Assembly: GCA_045863195.1 (NCBI GenBank)
Contig: BTUI01000015.1
Span: 7,745 to 71,744, forward strand
Reading direction: 5' to 3'
Source of the DNA: W-Chloroflexi-9 sp045863195
GTDB lineage: Bacteria > Chloroflexota > Dehalococcoidia > UBA2979
Length of the DNA stretch: 64,000 nucleotides
Part shown: positions 16,153 to 24,656 of the stretch, in pieces
Layout of the letters: every line of letters starts with the position of its first letter
Position numbering within the stretch: position 1 is the stretch's first letter
Notes under the pieces: generated by a model
Databases searched by the model: none
What the model was told of the DNA's origin: nothing
Seen by the model: the letters and a program-made list of their open reading frames with translations, nothing else
Position numbers and translations under genes: made by a program

Positions 16153-17631
16153 CTAGCCGATGTTCAGATCCGCCTCCGGGTACCGCAGCCGGCTAGGCCG
16201 GCCGAGGCGTTCCGCGAGCGCGAGTGCGATGGTCAACGGGCCGACACGGCCGATGAACATCGTGACGATGATGATGAGTTGTCCCGCCTCGTTGAGCGAG
16301 CCGGTGATGCCCGTGGAGAGCCCGCACGTCGCGAATGCGGAGACGGCCTCGAACATGATGTTGATGAAGTCGCCGTCGTGCGCGATCGACAGGAGGAAGG
16401 TCGAGGTGAAGACGATCGCGACGGAGAGCAGCGCGACCGCCAGCGCACGGTTGATCTGACGCCAGGGGATCTCCCGGCCGAACGCGGTGACGTGCTCATC
16501 GCCGCGGACGGAGGCGATGATCGCGAAGCCGAGGGCGCTGAAGGTGGTGAGCTTGATGCCGCCGGCCGTGGAGCCAGACGCACCGCCGATGAACATCAGC
16601 CCCATGAGGATGAGCAGCGTCTCCGGCTCCTTGTCGTTCAGCGCGAAGGCGGTGAACCCGGAGGTACGTGCGTACACCGACTCCGCGCCGGCGGCGAGGA
16701 ACGCCTGCGGGGCGTTGAGGGCGCCCAGGGTGCCATCGCGGAACCCCTCGCGGAAGAACATCTCGAGCGTGCCGATGACCACCAGGATGAGCGAGGTGAC
16801 GGCGACCAGTTTGGTGTTCAGCGCGAGTCGCGCCCAGCGACGGGTGGCCTTCAGGTCCCACCAGATCGCATACCCGGTCCCGCCAGCGACGGTGAGCACG
16901 GCGAGCGTCCACAGGACGAGCGGGTTACCGGCGTAGCCGGTCATGCTCTGTCCGCCACCCTCGATGTCGAAGCCCGCGTTGTTGAACGCGGAAACGGCGG
17001 TGAAGAGGCCGCGCCATGCCTCGTTCCAGCCGAGCCGGCTAGCGTCGAGCGCGAAACCGACCGTGAGCGCGACGAAGCCAGCCGCCTCCATGGCGAGGGT
17101 GACGAGGACGATGCGCCGGATCACCACCCGGACGGAGTCAGTGCTGAGGCTGCCGGCCGTCGCTCCGGCGATGGTGCGCTGACTCATGGAGATACGGCGG
17201 CCGAAGACCAGCAGGAGCAGGGTGGCGCTCGTCATGAACCCGAGGCCGCCGAGCTGGAAGAGCAGCAGGATGACGACCTGACCGAAGCCGGTCCAGTAGT
17301 CCCGGGTGTCGACCACCGCGAGCCCGGTCACGCAAACGGCCGACGTGGCCGTGAATAGGGCCCGCAGGAAGCCCGCGCTGCCTTCCGGCTGGCTCGCGAT
17401 CGGGAGCATGAGCAGGCCGGTGCCCGCGAGGATGAGGGCGACGAACCCCAGGAGGAGCACCATGACGCCGGGGTGGCGCGGGCGGACGATCCGCAGGCGC
17501 TTGACCTCGATCACCTGGGAGCGACGGCGTCCGCGCCGCACGCGGACGTTGCCCAACTGCTCGCCGCGCCGCCGGATGCCTCCCGAGTGCACGGGCCCTC
17601 CATCGCGCGCGACGGCGCGCCGAAGGCCCAT
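16153..17631 (-). CDS. trkH: TrkH/KtrB family potassium transporter
   Basis: This protein of up to 492 residues is the K+ channel-like subunit that partners TrkA. About ten membrane helices and the four pore-loop regions are visible, including TSAVCVTGLAVVD near the first, TAVSAFNNAGFDI near the second, SGFTAFAL and MFIGGASGSTAGGIKLTTF near the third, and EAVSAFATCGLSTGITG in the last. The N-terminal ~45 residues are basic and non-membrane, and no clear ribosome-binding site marks the start, so the protein may begin later. The operon order is trkH then trkA, with K+ uptake as the joint function. Confidence 0.9.
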   Translation of the reverse strand: MGLRRAVARDGGPVHSGGIRRRGEQLGNVRVRRGRRRSQVIEVKRLRIVRPRHPGVMVLLLGFVALILAGTGLLMLPIASQPEGSAGFLRALFTATSAVCVTGLAVVDTRDYWTGFGQVVILLLFQLGGLGFMTSATLLLLVFGRRISMSQRTIAGATAGSLSTDSVRVVIRRIVLVTLAMEAAGFVALTVGFALDASRLGWNEAWRGLFTAVSAFNNAGFDIEGGGQSMTGYAGNPLVLWTLAVLTVAGGTGYAIWWDLKATRRWARLALNTKLVAVTSLILVVIGTLEMFFREGFRDGTLGALNAPQAFLAAGAESVYARTSGFTAFALNDKEPETLLILMGLMFIGGASGSTAGGIKLTTFSALGFAIIASVRGDEHVTAFGREIPWRQINRALAVALLSVAIVFTSTFLLSIAHDGDFINIMFEAVSAFATCGLSTGITGSLNEAGQLIIIVTMFIGRVGPLTIALALAERLGRPSRLRYPEADLNIG

Positions 17632-17683
17632 TGTTGCGCGGCCCGGCCATGCTGGCTATCGACGGTCGCCAGCCACCGGCGTG

Positions 17684-18472
17684 CTAGGCCGCGAGCGCGC
17701 TCCGGAAGCGGTCCACACGGGCGAGGATGTTCGCGGCACCGCCGAGGTCATGGACCACCGGGTCGATCGCCGCCGGCTCGTCCGTCGGGTCCGGCGCCGG
17801 GCGCACACCGTCGCCGATCCCGAGCGACCAGGCGACCTCCCGCGCACGCTGGACGACCCAGCCGAGGGCGCTCTCGCCACCCTCGTGGTGGCCGGCGATG
17901 GCGTCGGTCAGCGACTCGGTGAACCCCCACCGGCGGGCGATTGTCGCGCCCCACTCGACGTGGGTGAGGCCGAACACCCGCCGCTCGGCGAGTTCGGTGT
18001 CGATGCCGTAGTGCGCGGCGCGCACGATGCCCGCGTACTTCGTCGGGTGCTGCGCCGCCATCGCCAGCCGGCCGATGTCGTGGAGCAGCCCCGCCGTGAA
18101 CGCCTCCGAGCCGACGATCTGACCCCACGAGAGCGTGTCCGCCAGCATCGCCACGGCGACGAGGTGCCGCCACAGCTCCTGCTCATCGATGTTCGAGCCG
18201 CGCAGCCCGACGAACGACCGCGAGAGGGCAACGCTGATGATGACCCGGCGGGCCTCGGTGACCCCGAGCCGCACGATGGCGTCACGCGGGGTGGAGACGC
18301 GGGAGAGCGGGGCGGAGGTCGCCGAGTTGGCGATCCGGAGCAACGTGCCGGTCAGCGACGGGTCCGTCTCCGCGAGCGTGGCGAGCTCGTGCACGGTGGG
18401 ATCCAGGTCACGCAGCAGCGCGAACGCTTGCAGATGTGCCACCGGCAGCGTGGGGACTTCCAACTCTGACAT
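17684..18472 (-). CDS. HDOD domain protein
   Basis: This 262-residue soluble protein is an HDOD domain (a metal-dependent-hydrolase-like HD fold with altered active site): LPVAHLQAFALLRDLDP, LAETDPSLTGTLLRIANSA, STPRDAIVRLGVTEARRVII, GLLHDIGRLAMAA and a C-terminal AIAGHHEGGES. The HD pair in LLHDIGRLA is kept. HDOD proteins take part in signalling networks, often with c-di-GMP or chemotaxis components, usually without known catalysis. A GGAGG site lies 5 nt before the ATG. It sits between the Trk genes and the dehydrogenase gene on the same strand. Confidence 0.85.
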   Translation of the reverse strand: MSELEVPTLPVAHLQAFALLRDLDPTVHELATLAETDPSLTGTLLRIANSATSAPLSRVSTPRDAIVRLGVTEARRVIISVALSRSFVGLRGSNIDEQELWRHLVAVAMLADTLSWGQIVGSEAFTAGLLHDIGRLAMAAQHPTKYAGIVRAAHYGIDTELAERRVFGLTHVEWGATIARRWGFTESLTDAIAGHHEGGESALGWVVQRAREVAWSLGIGDGVRPAPDPTDEPAAIDPVVHDLGGAANILARVDRFRSALAA

Positions 18473-18565
18473 CCGTGCCTCCGCCTGATCCGCCTGTGAG
18501 GATCATCGGAAGGCCCCGCAGGGGCATGAGGCCCGGCTGGGTTGAGGTTTGGGGAACCTCGCGGG

Positions 18566-21559
18566 TCAGTCGCGCCGGAGCGCCTCGGCGAGCAGTTCGA
18601 CGAGGTGGCGCGGGCGCCGGCCGCTGAGGTGTTCGATCTGCTGGCGGCAGGAGACGCCCGTGACAAGCACCTCCGTGCCCGGGGCGGCGGCGTGGATCGC
18701 CGGGAGGAGGCTGCGCTCGGCCATCGCTCGCGACACGTCATAATGTTCGGCCTCGAACCCGAACGAGCCGGCCATGCCGCAGCAGGCGGAGTCCACGAGG
18801 GCCGTCGCGAGCCCCGGGACCAGGCCGAGCGCGGTGATCGACGGCTCCATGCCAGGCCCGGCCTTCTGGTGGCAGTGGCCGTGCAGCAGGGCGCTGCGCT
18901 GGAGCGCCTCGAACCGCTCGGCGATGGCCGGGTCCTCGGCGGCCACGCGCGCGACGAGTTCATCGAGCAGCACGGCGGCGGAGGCGACGCGCTCCGTCCG
19001 CTCGCCGGGGAGCAGGTCCAGGTACTCGTCACGCAGGGTCAGGAGGCAGGACGGCTCCAGCCCCACGATCGGCACGCCTCGCTCCGCGTAGGGGGCGAGG
19101 CGGTCGATGTTGCGACGCGCCCAGGTGCGGGCGGTGCCCAGTTGCCCCTTCGAGATGAGCGGACGGCCGCAGCAGCCGAGGCGCGGCACCACGGTGACGG
19201 CGTAGCCGAGGGCGTTGAGGACGGCGACCGCCGCCTGACCGGCCTGCGGGTAGATCGCGTCCGTGAACGTGTCGACGAAGAACACGACCTCACCCCTCGG
19301 GGCGGGCTCCATCTGCCCCCGGGTCGCGAACCAGCGACGGAAGGAGCGGGCGGCGAGGCGCGGTAGGGGCCGCTCCCGGTGGATGCCCAGCATGCCGTGC
19401 ATCGCCTCGCGCACCGGGCGGAGCGAGGCGAGGAGGTTCAGCACCGCGACGCCCGGCCCGAGTGCGGTGGCGAGGCGAGTGAGGGGCCCAATGCGTCCGA
19501 AGAGGCGGTCGCGGAACGGCAGCCCGTGCGCCTCGTGCCGAAGCGTGAGCACCTCGTACTTGAGTTTCGCGAGGTCCACGCCGGAGGGGCATTCGGACTT
19601 GCACGCCTTACATTCCACGCACAGGTCCAGCGCTTCCGCGATGCGGTCGCCGGTCAATTCCTCGAACGGGAGCGCGCCGTTCAGCGCCTGCCGCAGCAGG
19701 TTGGCGCGCCCGCGCGTCGAATGCTCCTCGTCGCGCGTGACCATGTAGGAGGGGCACATCGCGCCGGTGTCCTTCAGGCAGGCGCCCTGCCCGTTGCACT
19801 GCTCCGCGGCGCGCGCGAGGCCGCCCTCCTGCTGCCAGGAGAAGTGCGTCTCGGTGTGTGCGTTCCGCGTCCACGGGGAGAGGCGCAGGTGGTCGTTGAA
19901 GGCGGGCGTGTCGAGGATCTTGCCCGGGTTCAGCACGCCCTCCGGGTCGAACGCGCGCTTCACCTCGCGGAACGCCTCGGTCAGGCGGGGCCCGAACATG
20001 CGCTCCGTGAACACGCCGCGGAGGATGCCGTCGCCGTGCTCGCCGGAGAGGCTGCCGCCGAACTCGAGGACGAGGTCGGCCACCTCCGACGCGATCGCCT
20101 CGATCGTCTCCAGCCCGGCCGACTGCTTGATGTTCACCAGCGGCCGCAGGTGCAGGCACCCCTCCGATGCGTGCCCGTAATGCGCCACGCTCGTCCCGTG
20201 TCGCTCGGCGAGCGCATCGAACCGCTCCACGAACTCACCGAGGCGTTCCGGCGGGACGGCGGCGTCTTCCACGAACGCGATCGGCTTTGCGTCTCCGCGG
20301 ACGCTCATCAGCAGCCCCAGGCCTGCCTCGCGCATCCGCCAGACGCGCGCCTGCCCCACGGTGTCGGTGATGAGCACGGAGGCGTACGCGCCACCGGGCC
20401 CGACGAGGTCGGCGGCGACGGCCTCGAGGCGCGCGCGCACCTCCTCGACGGTCTCGCCCTCGCACTCCACGAGGAGCAGCGCGCCCGCATCGCCCTGCAC
20501 GAAGTCCGCGAGTGAGGCGTAGCCGAGGTTCGCGCGGCAGCGCTCGATGATCACGGCGTCCACGAGTTCGACCGCTGCGGGGTGGTGGCGCAGCGCGGCG
20601 GGCGTGGCGTGGCAGGCCGCCGGGACGCTGTCGTAGTGCAGGGCGACCACGCCCTTCGCCGCCGGGATCGGCACCAGGCGCACGGTCGCCTCCACGACGG
20701 TCGCGAGTGTCCCCTCGGAACCGACGATGAGGCGGCTGAGGTCCATCACCGACGGGTCGCCGAACGCGTCCAGGTTGTAGCCGGAGACGCGGCGCGGGAT
20801 GTCTGGCATTCGCGCCGCGATCTCGTCGCGGTACTCCGTCGTCACGCGGCGCACGGCGCGGTAGACCTCGCCCTCCAGCGTGGGATCGGCGAGGCGTTCG
20901 GCGAGGGCGGCGTCGCGGACCGGCTCGAAGCGGGCCAGGGAGCCGTCCGCGAGCACGACATCGAGCGAGATGACCTGGTCCAGCGTCTTGCCGTGGATCA
21001 CGGAGTGCGCGCCGCACGAGTTGTTACCGATGCCGCCGCCGATGGTCGCGCGGTTCCGCGTCGACGGGTCAACGGGGTAGAGGAGGCCGTGCGGACGCGC
21101 GGCGCGGCTGATCGCATCGAGTACCGCGCCGGGCTGCACGCGCGCCGTGCGCGCCTCGCCGTCGATCTCCAGCACTCGGTTCAGGTGGCGGCTGAAGTCG
21201 AGGACGATGGCGTGGTTCACGCCCTGCCCGGCGAGGCTTGTCCCGGCGCCCCTCGGCAGCAGCGGGATGCCGCGGGCGCGGGCGATGCGCGTCGCGTGTT
21301 GCACATCCGCGGCGGAGCGCGGGAAGACCACCGCGACGGGCTCCATCTCGTAGATCGACGCGTCGGTCGCATAGAGCAGGCGCGATGCGCGCTCGATCAG
21401 GACGTCGGAGCGCCCGCCCTCCAGCCCCGCGCCGAGGTCGTCGGCGAGCGACTCGAGGCCCGCGGCCGGGCCGTGTAACAGCGCCAGCGCGCGGTGCACG
21501 CTCTCCTGGGTCGGCGGTGTGCGCCCGTCGAGGACGGGGCGATGCGCGGCGGTGGTCAT
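18566..21559 (-). CDS. FAD-linked oxidase / Fe-S oxidoreductase fusion (YdiJ-type 2-hydroxyacid dehydrogenase)
   Basis: This 997-residue fusion matches the ~1000-residue YdiJ type. The first half is a PCMH FAD-binding oxidase (VVFPRSAADVQHATRIARAR, LPRGAGTSLAGQGVNHAIV, TIGGGIGNNSCGAHS) followed by a GlcD-like C-terminal oxidase domain (GEHGDGILRG). Around residue 600 come the ferredoxin-like clusters (CNGQGACLKDTGAMCP and CVECKACKSECPSG). The last third is a GlcF-like region with two CCG motifs (CCGRPLISKG, CCGMAGSFGFE). Relatives oxidise D-2-hydroxyglutarate, glycolate or D-lactate and pass electrons to the chain; the substrate here is open. It follows the VOC gene by 37 nt and is probably co-transcribed from the riboswitch promoter. 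Confidence 0.88.
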   Translation of the reverse strand: MTTAAHRPVLDGRTPPTQESVHRALALLHGPAAGLESLADDLGAGLEGGRSDVLIERASRLLYATDASIYEMEPVAVVFPRSAADVQHATRIARARGIPLLPRGAGTSLAGQGVNHAIVLDFSRHLNRVLEIDGEARTARVQPGAVLDAISRAARPHGLLYPVDPSTRNRATIGGGIGNNSCGAHSVIHGKTLDQVISLDVVLADGSLARFEPVRDAALAERLADPTLEGEVYRAVRRVTTEYRDEIAARMPDIPRRVSGYNLDAFGDPSVMDLSRLIVGSEGTLATVVEATVRLVPIPAAKGVVALHYDSVPAACHATPAALRHHPAAVELVDAVIIERCRANLGYASLADFVQGDAGALLLVECEGETVEEVRARLEAVAADLVGPGGAYASVLITDTVGQARVWRMREAGLGLLMSVRGDAKPIAFVEDAAVPPERLGEFVERFDALAERHGTSVAHYGHASEGCLHLRPLVNIKQSAGLETIEAIASEVADLVLEFGGSLSGEHGDGILRGVFTERMFGPRLTEAFREVKRAFDPEGVLNPGKILDTPAFNDHLRLSPWTRNAHTETHFSWQQEGGLARAAEQCNGQGACLKDTGAMCPSYMVTRDEEHSTRGRANLLRQALNGALPFEELTGDRIAEALDLCVECKACKSECPSGVDLAKLKYEVLTLRHEAHGLPFRDRLFGRIGPLTRLATALGPGVAVLNLLASLRPVREAMHGMLGIHRERPLPRLAARSFRRWFATRGQMEPAPRGEVVFFVDTFTDAIYPQAGQAAVAVLNALGYAVTVVPRLGCCGRPLISKGQLGTARTWARRNIDRLAPYAERGVPIVGLEPSCLLTLRDEYLDLLPGERTERVASAAVLLDELVARVAAEDPAIAERFEALQRSALLHGHCHQKAGPGMEPSITALGLVPGLATALVDSACCGMAGSFGFEAEHYDVSRAMAERSLLPAIHAAAPGTEVLVTGVSCRQQIEHLSGRRPRHLVELLAEALRRD

Positions 21560-21596
21560 GCCGGCGAGCGTAGCACCGGGCGTTGTGCCGGGCGGC

Positions 21597-21959
21597 CTAG
21601 AACTGGTCGAAGAGGAGGAGGTTGCCGTCCGGGTCCTCGAGCGTGAAGTGCGCGGGGCCGGTGTCCGGGTCTTCCACCGGCATCTGGTCGGGCGGCTGGC
21701 TGTACTGCAGCGCCACGTCGATGTCGCGGTCCACGAGGTGCCGCTGGAGGGCGCGTACGTCCGGCGGGTTGAAGGTGATGATGTTGCCCTCGAACATCCC
21801 GCGGAACAGCCCGATGAGCGCGGCGCCGTTCTGGAGCATCAGCCAGCCTTCATCGGCGTCTCCGTCGATCACCTCGAAGCCCAGCGCCTCGTAGAAGGCG
21901 CGTGAGGTGGCGATGTCACGCACCGATAGGCTGATGGAGAACGGGCCCAGGTCCGGCAT
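21597..21959 (-). CDS. VOC superfamily protein (glyoxalase/dioxygenase fold)
   Basis: This 120-residue single-domain protein has two beta-alpha-beta-beta-beta units typical of VOC folds: SISLSVRDIATSRAFYEALG at the N terminus and a C-terminal FTLEDPDGNLLLFDQF, whose Glu is a usual metal ligand position. The first-half metal residue is not obvious, so activity is uncertain. A strong GGGAGGAG site precedes the ATG by 8 nt. It is the first gene after a ~355-nt structured leader with a riboswitch-like aptamer, and it leads into the YdiJ-type dehydrogenase gene, suggesting joint handling of a small carbonyl or hydroxyacid metabolite. Confidence 0.8.
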   Translation of the reverse strand: MPDLGPFSISLSVRDIATSRAFYEALGFEVIDGDADEGWLMLQNGAALIGLFRGMFEGNIITFNPPDVRALQRHLVDRDIDVALQYSQPPDQMPVEDPDTGPAHFTLEDPDGNLLLFDQF

Positions 21960-22040
21960 GCAGTCGCTCCTCCCGCATCAGCGCGTGGGCGGAGGCTAGA
22001 GAGCGCGCCGGGCGAGCGCAACGCAGGAGGTTGGCCAGAG

Positions 22041-22197
22041 GGCCCGCGCGTGTCGGCGAAGCGGGGTGCCGCGCCCACCAACAGGTGGCACGGCGGACGC
22101 GACACCCCGGCGCGCCGAAACACGCACGGGCCACTCCGGCTCACCGGGTGGCCCGTAGCGGCTGGCACGCCGGGGTGTGAGTGCAGACACACCTCGG
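22041..22197 (-). other. Mutually exclusive hairpins in the VOC leader (possible expression platform)
   Basis: Reading the minus strand after the aptamer, hairpin A pairs 22197-22188 with 22179-22170 (9 of 10 pairs). Hairpin C pairs 22132-22120 with 22053-22041 (13 pairs, one G-U), 22117-22113 with 22058-22054 and 22108-22103 with 22068-22063. An alternative hairpin B pairs 22178-22168 with 22112-22102 in 11 perfect pairs and uses bases from both A and C, so B excludes A and C. No T run follows, so control of translation or of RNA stability is more likely than intrinsic termination. Confidence 0.6.
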
Positions 22198-22213
22198 GCG
22201 GTGGCCCTCGCTT

Positions 22214-22292
22214 CGGCAGGCCGGCGACCGTGCCCTCGCGCGGAGGGGGTAGGCCCGTGCCTTTGCGGCCCCGCCTTTCGACGGGTGTGCCG
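22214..22292 (-). ncRNA. c-di-GMP-I (GEMM) riboswitch-like aptamer
   Basis: On the minus strand the 79-nt core shows the GEMM layout. Closing stem P1 is CGGCA/TGCCG. Hairpin CCCGTC-GAAA-GGCGGG has the GNRA loop at 22279-22276. The conserved joining strand CCGCAAAG lies at 22268-22261, followed by GCACGGGCCTA. A third stem is CCCTC/GAGGG, and the 3' strand GCCGGCCTGCCG resembles the usual GCCGGGTTGCCG. The joining strand has C where the common class has A (ACGCAAAG), so it may be one of the variant c-di-GMP-I types. A promoter lies about 30 nt upstream and the VOC ATG is 254 nt downstream. Ligand and direction of control are inference. Confidence 0.7.
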
Positions 22293-22320
22293 TTTGTCGG
22301 TGAGCGCCTGGCTCGCCATC

Positions 22321-22348
22321 AGTATCGGCAGCGCTCGGCGCGTCTGAA
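22321..22348 (-). promoter_or_regulatory. Promoter of the riboswitch-VOC transcript
   Basis: On the minus strand TTCAGA (22348-22343), 16 bp, GATACT (22326-22321). The predicted start near 22314 leaves about 22 nt before the aptamer, and the site lies just after the mmpL terminator. Confidence 0.45.
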
Positions 22349-22381
22349 GGGGCGGCGCACCACTTCTTCGGGGGAATGTGG

Positions 22382-22418
22382 CTCGGCCCCGTCCCGCGGG
22401 TCGCGAGACGGGGCCGAG
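22382..22418 (-). terminator. Hairpin terminator of the mmpL operon
   Basis: CTCGGCCCCGTC pairs perfectly with GACGGGGCCGAG over 12 bp, and the apical 13 nt contain a further CGCG/CGCG pairing around GGT. It begins about 25 nt past the mmpL stop. There is no strong T run. Confidence 0.65.
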
Positions 22419-22442
22419 GGTGATGCGCGGTGTCGCGGGCGG

Positions 22443-24656
22443 CTACTTCCCGGCGACCTCCGAGGCGAGCGCGGAGACCGGCTCCTTCTCCACGCGCAGG
22501 TCGGGCAGCCACTTCAGCCAAGACGGCATGTACCAGTTCACGTCGCCCAGCAGCCGCATCGTCGCGGGCACGAGGATCGTGCGGACGATGGTGGCGTCCA
22601 GGAAGACCGAGACGGCGAGGCCGACACCGATCTGCTGGAACATCACCAGATCGCCCAGGGCAAACCCGCTGAACACCGCGACCATGATGGCGGCAGCGCC
22701 GGTGATGATGTTCGCCGTGGTGCGGAGGCCAAAGGCGACCGATCCGGCGTTGTCCGCAGTCTCATCGAACCGCTCACGGATCCGGCTCAGCAGGAAGATG
22801 TGGTAGTCCATCGACAGGCCGAACAGGATCGTGAACATGAACAGCGGCAGCCACGCCTCGATGGCGTCGACCGTCTGGAAGCCGAGCAGGTCGGCACCCC
22901 AGCCCCACTGGAAGATCGCGACGATCACGCCGTAGGACGCGCCCACGGAGAGCAGGTTCATCACGATCGACTTCAGCGGCACCACCAGGGACCGGAAGAT
23001 CAGCGTCAGCAGCAGGAACGAGAACCCGAGGACGAACGCGAACACCACCGGCGTGTAATCCCCGACGAGGTCGAAGAAGTCCGAGTTGCCCGCCGTGGGG
23101 CCACCCACGTACACCTGTGCCCCCACACTGCCGAAGGCGGCGGGCACGAACTCGGTGCGGATGCGCTTCATCGCCTCGATCGCCTGGTCGCTCGCGGTGT
23201 CGCCGGGGACGGCGACGCTGACGACGGCGATGTCCATGTTCGGGCTGATGACCGTGTCGTTGACCAGCGCGTAGGTGGGGTCGCCGCCGACCGCCTCCCG
23301 GAAGGAGGCGATCGCCTCCTGGACGGCCGGTGCCGTCACGTCCGTGGCGGTGATGACCACCTCCGCCGGCTGCGCCTGCCCGGCCAGGAACTCCCGGTCG
23401 AGGATCTCGAACGCTCGGCGGGAGTTGTACTCCTCGGGCAGGGAGGCCGCTCCGGACGCGCCGAGGTTGATGGAGAAGTAGGGGATCGTGAGGACGATCA
23501 GGAAGGTCGCGGAGCCCAGCGCCATCGGCAGCGGGTGCGCCATGACGAAGCGGGCCGCGCCGGCCCAGAAGCCGGTGTCGTCGTCCAGGCCGCCCTTCTT
23601 GATGAACGGCAGGGCCAGCCGGTTGATCTTGTCGCCCAGCACCGCCAGCAGCGCCGGGAGCAGCGTCAGCGACCCGAGGACCGCGAGGATCACGACGATG
23701 CTCGCACCCACGCCGAAGCCCTGGAAGATCGAGGTGGGGACGATGAACATCCCCATCAGGGCGATGACTACCGTGCCGCCGGAGAAGAAAACGGCGCGGC
23801 TCGCGGTGTCGCCAGCGATGCCGATCGACTCGATGACGTCGTGCCCCTGCCGGCGCTGCTCGCGGAACCGCGCGATCACCAGCAGCGCGTAGTCGATGCC
23901 GACCGCCAGGCCGATCATCAGCGTCACGTTCGGGACGAACGCGGACATGGTCCACACGTTGTTGATCAACTGGTTGAGGCCGAACGCGATCCCGATCGCC
24001 ATGAAGGCGATGCCCAGCGGGACGACCGCCGAGACGGCGGTGCCGAAGACCAGCAGCAACACGACCATGGCGATCGGCAGGCCGATCGTCAGTTCGGAGC
24101 CCAGGTCTTCCTCGGCCGCGCGGTTGAAGTCGTGGTTGAAGGAGGCGAAGCCACCGTACAGCACCTCGAAGCCGCTGCCCTCGCGGGCGGCCACGGCCTC
24201 CTCCAGCACCTTCAGCGCCTCGGGCGCCGTGTCCACGTCCGCGTTGAGGAGGACGGGGACCAGGGTGATCTTGCGGTCAGTGGAGACGAGCGCCTCGGCG
24301 CCGGTCTCGTAATAGGTGAAGGATTGGTCAGCGACGACGGCTTCCGGGTGGGAGCGCAGCTCGCCGATTAGTTCGGCCACGAACTGCTGGAAGGCGGGGT
24401 CGTCCACGGTGAGCGTCTCAGACTGGACGATCACCTGCTCGTAGAGCGGGTCCGTGCCCCGGAACGAACGCAGCAGCTCGCGCGCCGTCTGTGACTCGGG
24501 CTCGTTCGTGAACTCGATGTCGGTGGTGTAGGCGCCGCCGAGCGCGTTCCCGGCGGTGGAGACGCCGACGAGCATCGCGAGCCAGATGCCAATGACGATC
24601 CAGCGGTGTCGCGCACTCCAGGTGGAGAGGCGGCCCGTAAAGCCGAGCCTAGACAT
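22443..24656 (-). CDS. MMPL/RND family transporter
   Basis: The start is set at 24656, behind an AAGGA site, giving 737 residues. The layout is classic MMPL: a first membrane helix (WIVIGIWLAMLVGV), a large extracytoplasmic loop to about residue 170, five helices containing GLAVGIDYALLVIARFREQR (the conserved GxxxDY proton-relay region), a second extracytoplasmic loop and five more helices with ILFGLSMDYHIFLLSRIRER. Such pumps use the proton gradient to export lipids, siderophores or drugs. The ATG overlaps the tetR stop by 8 nt, so the pump is translationally coupled to its likely repressor and is expected to be induced by that repressor's ligand. Confidence 0.9.
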   Translation of the reverse strand: MSRLGFTGRLSTWSARHRWIVIGIWLAMLVGVSTAGNALGGAYTTDIEFTNEPESQTARELLRSFRGTDPLYEQVIVQSETLTVDDPAFQQFVAELIGELRSHPEAVVADQSFTYYETGAEALVSTDRKITLVPVLLNADVDTAPEALKVLEEAVAAREGSGFEVLYGGFASFNHDFNRAAEEDLGSELTIGLPIAMVVLLLVFGTAVSAVVPLGIAFMAIGIAFGLNQLINNVWTMSAFVPNVTLMIGLAVGIDYALLVIARFREQRRQGHDVIESIGIAGDTASRAVFFSGGTVVIALMGMFIVPTSIFQGFGVGASIVVILAVLGSLTLLPALLAVLGDKINRLALPFIKKGGLDDDTGFWAGAARFVMAHPLPMALGSATFLIVLTIPYFSINLGASGAASLPEEYNSRRAFEILDREFLAGQAQPAEVVITATDVTAPAVQEAIASFREAVGGDPTYALVNDTVISPNMDIAVVSVAVPGDTASDQAIEAMKRIRTEFVPAAFGSVGAQVYVGGPTAGNSDFFDLVGDYTPVVFAFVLGFSFLLLTLIFRSLVVPLKSIVMNLLSVGASYGVIVAIFQWGWGADLLGFQTVDAIEAWLPLFMFTILFGLSMDYHIFLLSRIRERFDETADNAGSVAFGLRTTANIITGAAAIMVAVFSGFALGDLVMFQQIGVGLAVSVFLDATIVRTILVPATMRLLGDVNWYMPSWLKWLPDLRVEKEPVSALASEVAGK

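Noticed and set aside
18486..18525. Terminator of the YdiJ-type gene made of two small hairpins
   Set aside because: TGATCC/GGATCA and GCCCC/GGGGC are only 5-6 bp and lie upstream of that gene's stop region relative to transcription of HDOD; too weak and misplaced to call.
22041..22132. Intrinsic terminator for the VOC leader
   Set aside because: No T run follows the hairpin on the minus strand.
21960..22442. RNase P RNA, tmRNA or 6S RNA in the large gap upstream of the VOC gene
   Set aside because: The conserved RNase P and tmRNA sequences are not present; the aptamer plus hairpins explain the structure better.
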